A DNA stretch of 5,305 bases, taken from assembly GCA_030610025.1 (NCBI GenBank), contig JAUWSP010000232.1, positions 1 through 5,305 of the forward strand, in the 5' to 3' direction. The stretch's first letter is position 1; every line of letters begins with the position of its first letter. The notes beneath the pieces are model-generated. The model saw nothing but the letters and a program-made list of their open reading frames with translations, had not been told where the DNA came from and ran no database searches. The DNA is from Acidobacteriota bacterium (GTDB lineage Bacteria; Acidobacteriota; Thermoanaerobaculia; Multivoradales; JAHEKO01). Below, piece by piece: positions 1 through 4,681 of the stretch. The position numbers were made by a program, and so were the translations under genes.

Positions 1-536
1 ACGCGGCTCTGGGTCTCGGCGTCGGAGAGTCCGGGGCGAAGGTAGGTGATTCGCCCTTGCGGGTCGACCACCATCACGGTGGGCAGAGCGTAGATCTGCA
101 GACCCTCTCCCAGGACTTCCTTGGTGTCGAGCGCCACAGGATACGGGAACGGCCGCTGCTCGACGAACTCCCGTACTACGTCGTCGGGCTCTCCAAGGCT
201 GATCGCCAGGAACTCGACCGACGGACCTTTGACTTCCTTGTACAGCTCTTCGAGGATCTGCGCCTGCAGGCGGCAAGGGCCACACCAGGTGGCCCAGAAC
301 TCGACGAGGACGACCCGACCGGAATAGTCGGTCAGACGGACTCGTCCACCATCGAGGTCCGGTAAATCGAAATCGGGCGCCGGAGGACCACCCTGTGCTT
401 CAGGTGTCTCTCCAGCGCCCGGTTGGAGCGTTTTCCAGACCAGCAGACCGCCCGCGATCACGAGTAGCAAACCGACCATCAACAGCACGGCACTTGTCGC
501 AGCACCGCGGGATTCGGAATGAACCGTTCTGCGCAT
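1..536 (-). CDS. TlpA/ResA-like membrane-anchored thioredoxin-fold protein (3' end off-window)
   Basis: Probable thiol-disulfide oxidoreductase of the TlpA/ResA (AhpC/TSA-Redoxin) type; the first 178 codons are in the window. Residues 1-16 are polar and basic. Residues 16-34 form one hydrophobic segment (AVLLMVGLLLVIAGGLLVW), read as a signal anchor that places the rest outside the cytoplasmic membrane. A Pro/Gly-rich linker follows, then the typical lead-in APDFDLPDLDG (53-63). The active site is WCGPC with cysteines 85 and 88, preceded by VEFWAT. The cis-proline motif ALPTVMVVD has Pro152. The ATG at 536 is chosen because an in-frame TAA lies four codons upstream (546-548). No good Shine-Dalgarno sequence is visible. 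The gene begins 61 bases after the histone-like stop, so co-transcription is possible. Family members reduce cytochrome c apoproteins or other exported proteins; the actual substrate cannot be told here. The fold assignment is firm, the precise role is not. Confidence 0.9.
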   Translation of the reverse strand, partial: MRRTVHSESRGAATSAVLLMVGLLLVIAGGLLVWKTLQPGAGETPEAQGGPPAPDFDLPDLDGGRVRLTDYSGRVVLVEFWATWCGPCRLQAQILEELYKEVKGPSVEFLAISLGEPDDVVREFVEQRPFPYPVALDTKEVLGEGLQIYALPTVMVVDPQGRITYLRPGLSDAETQSR

Positions 537-597
537 CGCCCGAGCTTATTCGAAGCTGAGTCGTGAGAAAAGCTCGGTGCGGTCGCGGACTGTCCGG

Positions 598-1143
598 CTA
601 CTTCTTCTTGGCCGGTGCCTTCTTCTTCGCAGCCGCCTTCTTCTTGACCGCGGCCTTCTTCACGACCTTCTTCTTCGCAGCCGCCTTCTTCTTGGCGGGA
701 GCCTTCTTCTTGACCGCGGCCTTCTTCACGACCTTCTTCTTCGCGGCGGCCTTCTTCTTGGCGACGCGCTTGCGGCTGGCAGCCATCTTCTTGGCGGCGG
801 CCTTCTTTTGGGCCGGCGTCATCTTCTTGGCGGCCTTCTTGATGGCCTTCTTCCTCGCGACCACCTTCTTCTTGGCCGTGGCCTTCCGCTTGGCGGCGAC
901 CTTCTTGGCAGCGGCCTTCTTCTGGGCCGGCGTCATCTTCTTGACGGCCTTCTTGACGGCCTTCTTCACAGCCTTCTTCTTCCGCGCTACCTTCCGCTTC
1001 ACGACGGCCTTTTTCCTGGCTGTCTTCCTGGCGACCCTCTTCTTCGTAGCTGTCTTCCTCTTCGCGGCCACCTTCGCCTTCACGGTAGCCTTCTTCTTGG
1101 CCGGAGCTTTCTTTTTCGCCGGCGCCTTCTTCTTCGTAGCCAT
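598..1143 (-). CDS. Lys/Ala-rich histone H1-like DNA-binding protein
   Basis: Encodes 181 residues made almost wholly of Lys, Ala, Val, Arg, Pro and Thr. There is no Asp, Glu, Gly, Leu, Phe, Trp, Tyr, His, Cys or Asn, so the chain is extremely basic and surely disordered. Units such as KKKAPAKKK and KKKAAAKKK recur. The motif MTPAQKKAAAKK occurs twice (70-81 and 108-119, 38 residues apart), and a 22-residue unit is duplicated at 132-153/154-175. This composition is known from eukaryotic H1 tails, chlamydial Hc1/Hc2, AlgP-type proteins and the tails of mycobacterial HU. No HU fold or other globular domain is present. It probably binds DNA or RNA by charge and contributes to nucleoid compaction; this is inferred from composition. 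The ATG at 1143 has GGAGG eight bases upstream, and the stop is TAG at 598-600. Long open frames in other phases here (polyphenylalanine-like on the plus strand, polyglutamate-like on the minus) are by-products of the AAG/GCC repeats. Confidence 0.85.
   Translation of the reverse strand: MATKKKAPAKKKAPAKKKATVKAKVAAKRKTATKKRVARKTARKKAVVKRKVARKKKAVKKAVKKAVKKMTPAQKKAAAKKVAAKRKATAKKKVVARKKAIKKAAKKMTPAQKKAAAKKMAASRKRVAKKKAAAKKKVVKKAAVKKKAPAKKKAAAKKKVVKKAAVKKKAAAKKKAPAKKK
619..750 (-). repeat. Two-copy 66-bp tandem repeat inside the histone-like gene
   Basis: Bases 685-750 and 619-684 are adjacent, near-identical 66-bp units, each coding for 22 residues. The two protein copies differ at one position: KKKAPAKKK in the first and KKKAAAKKK in the second. 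The DNA copies differ only at a few bases. The unit is itself built from shorter Lys/Ala blocks, so slippage or unequal recombination probably sets the length of the protein tail. Confidence 0.8.
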
Positions 1144-1151
1144 CGTCTGTT

Positions 1152-1174
1152 CCTCCCGCCCCTCCTATCGGGGC
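1152..1174 (-). promoter_or_regulatory. Ribosome binding site of the histone-like gene with an abutting hairpin
   Basis: GGAGG (minus strand of 1152-1156) sits eight bases before the ATG at 1143 and fixes the start. One base further upstream is a perfect 5-bp stem, GCCCC/GGGGC (1170-1174 with 1158-1162), with the 7-base loop GATAGGA. The loop and stem contain a second AGGAG-like stretch. The hairpin could tune ribosome access, but that is inference from position only. Confidence 0.6.
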
Positions 1175-1200
1175 ATTCGAGCGAGTTCGCCCGATACTTG

Positions 1201-1225
1201 GCAAGGGTGCTTGATTGCGCCTTGC
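1201..1225 (-). other. Inverted repeat in the histone-like leader
   Basis: GCAAGG (1201-1206) and CCTTGC (1220-1225) form a 6-bp stem around a 13-base loop. It is one of several inverted repeats in the nrdJ/histone-like gap. It has no U-run and its function is unknown. Confidence 0.35.
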
Positions 1226-1227
1226 CT

Positions 1228-1247
1228 AAAGGGGCCGACGCGGCCCC
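1228..1247 (-). terminator. Possible weak intrinsic terminator after nrdJ
   Basis: On the minus strand GGGGCCG (1247-1241), loop CGT and CGGCCCC (1237-1231) form a perfect 7-bp GC stem, followed at once by TTT (1230-1228) and then AGGC. The stem is strong but the U-run is only three bases. It may be a weak terminator of nrdJ transcription or an attenuator ahead of the histone-like gene, whose ATG lies 85 bases further on. Confidence 0.3.
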
Positions 1248-1254
1248 GACGAAT

Positions 1255-1295
1255 GCCGAAGAACGAACCCTTCGGCACCAGAGACTTCGAGTCTC
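1255..1295 (-). other. Pair of adjacent hairpins between nrdJ and the histone-like gene
   Basis: Two perfect inverted repeats lie close together. One is a 7-bp stem GCCGAAG/CTTCGGC (1255-1261 with 1270-1276) around an 8-base loop. The other is a 6-bp stem GAGACT/AGTCTC (1281-1286 with 1290-1295) around a 3-base loop. Neither is followed by a T-run on the minus strand, so they do not look like ordinary terminators. Confidence 0.4.
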
Positions 1296-1305
1296 CACTT
1301 TCCAA

Positions 1306-1376
1306 CCTCACAGCAGCCTCTCGACTCGCCGCACGAAGCGCGAGACCGGGAGGTCACGATTCTGGAAACTGTGAGG
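1306..1376 (-). other. Nested inverted-repeat element just downstream of nrdJ
   Basis: The outer arms CCTCACAG (1306-1313) and CTGTGAGG (1369-1376) are perfect 8-bp complements 55 bases apart. Inside them CCTC (1317-1320) pairs with GAGG (1350-1353). Further in, CTCGC (1325-1329) pairs with GCGAG (1340-1344), and that stem extends through GC/GC to a 5-base loop after one bulged base. The element starts 27 bases after the nrdJ stop. It could be a folded 3' UTR that protects the mRNA, a processing site, part of the leader of the histone-like gene or a small RNA. It matches no RNA family that I recognise. Confidence 0.4.
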
Positions 1377-1403
1377 ATCACTTAAGAGTTGTTCGCTGCT
1401 GGC

Positions 1404-4157
1404 TCAACTACAACCACTTGTCGATCCGCAGTTGAGGCATTTGTAGCAAGTACCGTTGCGTACCATGATCGATCCGCATTCCTGGCAACTCGGCGCATCT
1501 TGTTGGTAGAGGAAGGTTACCTTACTGTTGCTGTCGTTGCCAGTGCCGAATGCCACTACATTGGAATCCGAGCTCGTCGTACCGGCTTCGGCGGTATCGC
1601 TCGGTTCGTCTCTCAGTACCACTCCTGCTCTCTGCTGTCCTTCCCGACTGAGGAACTTCGAAGCCAGCCATCGGAAGATGTAGTCCATGATGGACTTGGC
1701 GATCGGGATCTCCGGATTGTTGGTGAAGCCGGAGGGCTCGAAGCGAGTGTGACTGAACTTGTCGACGAGGGTCTGCAGCGGCACGCCGTATTGCAGCGCG
1801 ATGGACACCGAGGTCGCCAGTGCATCCATGAGGCCCGAGATCGTCGAACCTTCCTTGGCCATGACGAGGAAGATCTCGCCAGGCATGCCGTGTTCGTAGA
1901 GTCCAACCGTGATGTAGCCCTCGTGGCCGTTGACCGAGAACTTGTGCGTGATGGCACGGCGCTCGTCGGCCAGCTTGCGACGACGGGGCTTGCCCTCGGC
2001 AGCCTCGACTTCTTTCGTCTTGCTGTCGGTCTTGCTGGTCGACAGGGGCTGACTCTGCTTGCAGCCGTCCCGGTAGACGGCAATTGCCTTCAGGCCCAGA
2101 CGCCAACCTTCCATGTAGGCCTCGAGAATCTCCTCCGGCTTCGACTCCTCGGGCATGTTGATGGTCTTGCTGATCGCTCCGGAAACGAACGGCTGCACCG
2201 CCGCCAGCATCGTCAGATGGCCCATGTGTTGGATGGACCTCGACCCTTGAGCTGGTTTGAAGGCGCAGTCGAAAACGGCCAGGTGCTCGTCCTTCAGGTG
2301 CGGCGCCCCTTCGATCGTATCGTGCTCGTCGATGTACTCGACGATCCCCTTGATCTCTTCCCTTTCGTAACCGAGACGCTTGAGAGCTACCGGCACGGTG
2401 TTGTTGACGATCTTGATCATGCCACCGCCAACCAGCCTCTTGTACTTGACCAGGGCGATGTCGGGCTCGATGCCGGTGGTGTCGCAATCCATCATGAAGG
2501 CGATCGTTCCCGTCGGGGCAATCACAGAGATCTGGCTCTTGCGCAGCCCCTGGCGATCCGCCAGTTTCACCACCTCGTCCCACGTGTCCTTGGCGCCGCG
2601 GAGCAGCTCGAGAGGAACGTGCGCCGCCTCGATCCCCTTGACCGCATCCCGATGCTTGCGCATGACCTTCATCATCGGCTCTCGGTTTTCCTCGAAGCCA
2701 CTGAAGGGGCCCTTGACGTCTGCGATCCTCGCCGACTGGGCGTAGGAGGCGCCGGACATGACGGCGCTGATCGCCCCGGAGTAGTCGCGACCGGCATCCG
2801 AATCGTACGGCAGGCCCCGAGCCATCAGCAGCGCTCCGAGATTGGCGAAGCCGATGCCCAGCGGACGAAACTCATGCGAGTTCTGGCCGATGGCAGGCGT
2901 GGGATAGCCGGCGTTGTCGACGATGATCTCCTGCGCCGTGATGACCACCTCGCAGGCGTGCTTGAAGCTGTCGACATCGAATCGCTCGGTTTCCGCCTGG
3001 TAGAACTTCAACAGATTCATCGAGGCCAGATTGCAGGCCGTGTCGTCCAGGAACATGTACTCACTGCACGGATTGCTGGAGTTGATGCGGGCCGTGTTCG
3101 GGCAGGTGTGCCACTCGTTGATGGTGGTGTCGAACTGCATACCGGGATCGCCGCAGACCCAGGTCGACTCTGCCACCATTTGCATCAAATCCCGGGCCTT
3201 GTAGTTGTCGATCGGTCGCCCATCGGTGACCGCCTTGGTATCCCACTGCCCGTCATTCTCGACGGCCTCCATGAACTCATCCGATGCCCGCACCGAATGA
3301 TTGGCGTTCTGGTAGAAGACCGAATCATAGGCTCCACCCGGGACGTTGAACCCCCCGTCGTAGCCCGCTTCGATCAGAGCCCAGGCCTTGCGCTCCTCGA
3401 CCTGCTTGCAGTTGATGAACTCCTCGATATCCGGGTGATCGATGTCGAGAATGACCATCTTCGCGGCCCGGCGCGTCTTGCCTCCGCTCTTGATGACGCC
3501 AGCGAAGGCATCGAAGCCCTTCATGAAGGAGACCGGGCCCGAGGCGGTCCCACCACCGGCCAACGCCTCCTTCGAGGATCGAAGCGTCGATAAGTTGCTG
3601 CCAGTTCCCGAGCCGAACTTGAAGAGCATGCCCTCTGTCTTCGCCAGGCCGAGGATGGAGGGCATGGTGTCCTTCACCGAGTTGATGAAACAGGCCGAGC
3701 ACTGGGGCTTTTCTTCGATACCGACGTTGAACCAGACCGGTGAATTGAAGCAGGCTATCTGGTGCAGGAGGATGTGGGTGAGCTCGGCCTGGAAGGTCTC
3801 GGCGGCGGCGGCGGTCGTGAAGAAACCGTCTCTGCGCCCCCATTCGGTCATCGTGCTCACGACCCGCTCGATGAGCTGACGCACACTGGTCTCACGACCA
3901 TCGGTCCCCAGTTGACCTCGGAAGTACTTGCTCACCACGACGTTGGTAGCGGTTTGTGACCAGGCCTTCGGAACCTCCACGTCGTTTTGCTCGAAGATCG
4001 TTTCGCCTTTTTCGTTGCTGATGCGGGCGTCACGCAATTCCCACTCCACGGCGTCATACGGATGGACATCCGGAGTCGTGAACACACGATCGAACGTCAA
4101 TCCGATCGGTTTCTGGGCGACGACCGCCTCCTCACCACTACTCTCACCGGTCAGCAT
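1404..4157 (-). CDS. nrdJ: Adenosylcobalamin-dependent class II ribonucleotide reductase
   Basis: Reduces ribonucleotides (probably diphosphates, as in the NrdJ_Z family) to deoxyribonucleotides in the cytoplasm. The radical comes from adenosylcobalamin, so neither oxygen nor a second subunit is needed. Residues are counted from the ATG at 4157 (917 aa). The conserved start GLTFDRVFTTP is at 19-29. Cys156 (SACFINSV) and Cys375 (DTACNLAS) form the reducible pair. NPCSE (362-366) carries the radical cysteine Cys364 with Asn362 and Glu366. APTGTIAFM follows at 547-555, and the barrel ends near GLKAIAVYRDGCK (687-699). After a charged linker (about 707-733) comes a TSCPD-like domain (734-836). 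The tail has cysteines 891, 894, 904, 907, 910 and 916, probably a metal-binding or disulfide-relay module. No N-terminal ATP-cone is seen. The start is ambiguous: a TTG at 4229 would add 24 residues (in-frame TAG at 4281-4283). The ATG is preferred for its AGGAG nine bases upstream and because family conservation begins after it. Confidence 0.95.
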   Translation of the reverse strand: MLTGESSGEEAVVAQKPIGLTFDRVFTTPDVHPYDAVEWELRDARISNEKGETIFEQNDVEVPKAWSQTATNVVVSKYFRGQLGTDGRETSVRQLIERVVSTMTEWGRRDGFFTTAAAAETFQAELTHILLHQIACFNSPVWFNVGIEEKPQCSACFINSVKDTMPSILGLAKTEGMLFKFGSGTGSNLSTLRSSKEALAGGGTASGPVSFMKGFDAFAGVIKSGGKTRRAAKMVILDIDHPDIEEFINCKQVEERKAWALIEAGYDGGFNVPGGAYDSVFYQNANHSVRASDEFMEAVENDGQWDTKAVTDGRPIDNYKARDLMQMVAESTWVCGDPGMQFDTTINEWHTCPNTARINSSNPCSEYMFLDDTACNLASMNLLKFYQAETERFDVDSFKHACEVVITAQEIIVDNAGYPTPAIGQNSHEFRPLGIGFANLGALLMARGLPYDSDAGRDYSGAISAVMSGASYAQSARIADVKGPFSGFEENREPMMKVMRKHRDAVKGIEAAHVPLELLRGAKDTWDEVVKLADRQGLRKSQISVIAPTGTIAFMMDCDTTGIEPDIALVKYKRLVGGGMIKIVNNTVPVALKRLGYEREEIKGIVEYIDEHDTIEGAPHLKDEHLAVFDCAFKPAQGSRSIQHMGHLTMLAAVQPFVSGAISKTINMPEESKPEEILEAYMEGWRLGLKAIAVYRDGCKQSQPLSTSKTDSKTKEVEAAEGKPRRRKLADERRAITHKFSVNGHEGYITVGLYEHGMPGEIFLVMAKEGSTISGLMDALATSVSIALQYGVPLQTLVDKFSHTRFEPSGFTNNPEIPIAKSIMDYIFRWLASKFLSREGQQRAGVVLRDEPSDTAEAGTTSSDSNVVAFGTGNDSNSKVTFLYQQDAPSCQECGSIMVRNGTCYKCLNCGSTSGCS

Positions 4158-4166
4158 CGCACCCTG

Positions 4167-4171
4167 CTCCT
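4167..4171 (-). promoter_or_regulatory. Ribosome binding site favouring the ATG start of nrdJ
   Basis: AGGAG on the minus strand (4171-4167), within the purine-rich stretch GGAGAGGAG (4175-4167), is nine bases before the ATG at 4157. The upstream TTG at 4229 has no such sequence in front of it. Confidence 0.6.
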
Positions 4172-4225
4172 CTCCGCCTGTCGATTCCGTACGTACTGTC
4201 ACTTCAATGCCCCCTGCCCTAAAAC

Positions 4226-4291
4226 TCAAGGCGTAGTAGGTTGAGATTGCAGTGGGGAGCCCCGCCGACCGATAAGGCCCCTAACCCACAT
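4226..4291 (-). CDS. Possible 21-codon leader ORF upstream of nrdJ
   Basis: ATG at 4291 opens a frame that ends with TGA at 4226-4228 and codes for MWVRGLIGRRGSPLQSQPTT plus a final proline. GGAGG (minus strand of 4300-4304) is exactly eight bases upstream, a strong ribosome binding site. The stop overlaps the alternative TTG start of nrdJ as TTGA, an arrangement often seen in translational coupling. The peptide resembles no family that I know and is basic and Pro/Gly-rich. It could be a regulatory leader peptide or chance; the strong binding site is the only direct support. Confidence 0.3.
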   Translation of the reverse strand: MWVRGLIGRRGSPLQSQPTTP

Positions 4292-4494
4292 GAAAGGAGC
4301 CTCCGAACGCCAAATCACCAACGGGCGGCCCTTTCCAAGCCCCTTCAGATGTGCTTTCCGAGTGAGCTCGCTCCCTTCGAGACTCTGGATGTCGCGCGAC
4401 CCCTGGAAGTGCCGTCAGCCGGCCGGTAGGACAGGCTTCGCCCTGGCATTCTGTGAGCCCTTTGAGCGACATCTCAACGATCTCAGGATGTCCT

Positions 4495-4523
4495 AGACTG
4501 CACGAGATCTTGCGGCCTGTCAA
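4495..4523 (-). promoter_or_regulatory. Probable sigma70-type promoter of nrdJ
   Basis: A perfect -35 hexamer TTGACA (minus strand of 4518-4523) is followed after 17 bases by CAGTCT (4500-4495), which keeps only the two most conserved -10 positions (A2 and T6). Transcription would start near 4487. The -35 falls in the 16 bases between the two NrdR-like boxes, and the left box covers the spacer and touches the -10. Repressor and polymerase binding would therefore exclude each other. Confidence 0.5.
4500..4515. promoter_or_regulatory. NrdR-box-like operator, weaker copy
   Basis: On the plus strand this reads GCACGAGATCTTGCGG. Against the published NrdR-box consensus acaCwAtATaTwGtgt it matches 10 of 16 positions, including all six most conserved ones (C4, A6, A8, T9, T11, G13). 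Alone it would be weak; its 32-bp offset from the stronger box gives it weight. Confidence 0.5.
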
Positions 4524-4531
4524 GAGGAAAA

Positions 4532-4547
4532 CCACTACATATTGTGG
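4532..4547. promoter_or_regulatory. NrdR-box-like operator, stronger copy
   Basis: On the plus strand this reads CCACTACATATTGTGG and matches 13 of 16 positions of the NrdR-box consensus, including all six most conserved ones. The palindrome extends one base on each side (ACCAC...GTGGT). It lies directly upstream of the -35 of nrdJ. NrdR is a zinc-finger/ATP-cone repressor that represses ribonucleotide reductase genes according to ATP/dATP level. No nrdR gene is in the window. Confidence 0.7.
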
Positions 4548-4571
4548 TCAATCCGCCAGAAATCGCTCTCA

Positions 4572-4597
4572 TCGAGCCTCTCGGGACCCGGGCTCGA
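4572..4597 (-). other. Strong inverted repeat upstream of the nrdJ promoter
   Basis: TCGAGCC (4572-4578) and GGCTCGA (4591-4597) form a perfect 7-bp stem. The 12-base loop contains CGGG/CCCG, also self-complementary. It has no T-run on the minus strand. It may help insulate nrdJ from the gene upstream, but a factor-independent terminator is not clearly formed. Confidence 0.3.
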
Positions 4598-4619
4598 GTA
4601 CTCTTCGGACAGGTGCCTC

Positions 4620-4641
4620 GAGCCGCAACCTTTTGTGGCTC
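4620..4641. terminator. Possible terminator-like hairpin after the DUF4340-like gene
   Basis: GAGCCGCAA (4620-4628) and TTGTGGCTC (4633-4641) pair over 9 bp around a 4-base loop. The pairing has one G-U in plus-strand RNA and one A-C mismatch in minus-strand RNA. It begins about 40 bases after the DUF4340-like stop. No T-run follows on the minus strand, so a termination role is uncertain. Confidence 0.25.
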
Positions 4642-4681
4642 AGTCAGATGCACTCTGCAGGGAGCCTCGAAAGGGGGACGC

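Larger units (their letters stand above)
4158..4487 (-). other. Long untranslated leader of nrdJ
   Basis: About 330 bases separate the predicted transcription start (near 4487) from the preferred nrdJ ATG. The stretch holds a possible short ORF (4226-4291), the perfect palindrome GTCGCGCGAC (4391-4400) and a near-palindrome around GAGCTC (4359-4376). I looked for the conserved core and B12-box elements of a cobalamin riboswitch, which would make sense for a B12-dependent enzyme, and could not assemble them. Nothing else is supported here. Confidence 0.4.

Noticed and set aside
1..536. The thioredoxin-like protein as electron donor of NrdJ
   Set aside because: A hydrophobic N-terminal anchor places the CGPC domain outside the cytoplasm, whereas NrdJ is cytosolic.
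586..596. CGGAC/GTCCG palindrome after the histone-like stop as a terminator
   Set aside because: The usable stem is only four base pairs with a 3-base loop and has no adjacent T-run; the next T-run is more than 20 bases away.
479..1204. Glu/Gly-rich 241-codon frame on the minus strand
   Set aside because: It is a shifted reading of the same Lys/Ala repeats and runs into the start region of the thioredoxin-like gene; no ribosome site supports it.
563..1435. Phe/Ala-rich and Leu/Arg-rich open frames on the plus strand that could be taken for membrane proteins
   Set aside because: They are translations of the complement of AAG/GCC repeats of the histone-like gene, which has the good ribosome site and a clean start and stop.
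1389..3593. A 734-codon open frame on the plus strand, antisense to nrdJ
   Set aside because: It lies entirely against the nrdJ coding region, gives a sequence with no recognisable domain, and its openness is expected from the codon bias of a GC-rich gene on the other strand. The nrdJ frame has all family motifs.
4201..4490. Cobalamin riboswitch ahead of the B12-dependent reductase
   Set aside because: Fragments such as GGTGATT and CCCCACTG look suggestive, but the ordered set of conserved core elements and the B12 box could not be found by eye. A covariance-model search would decide.
4281..4535. 84-codon frame on the minus strand in the nrdJ upstream region
   Set aside because: Its GTG start lies inside the NrdR box and upstream of the promoter -35, so the predicted transcript would not contain its start. 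The composition shows no coding signature.
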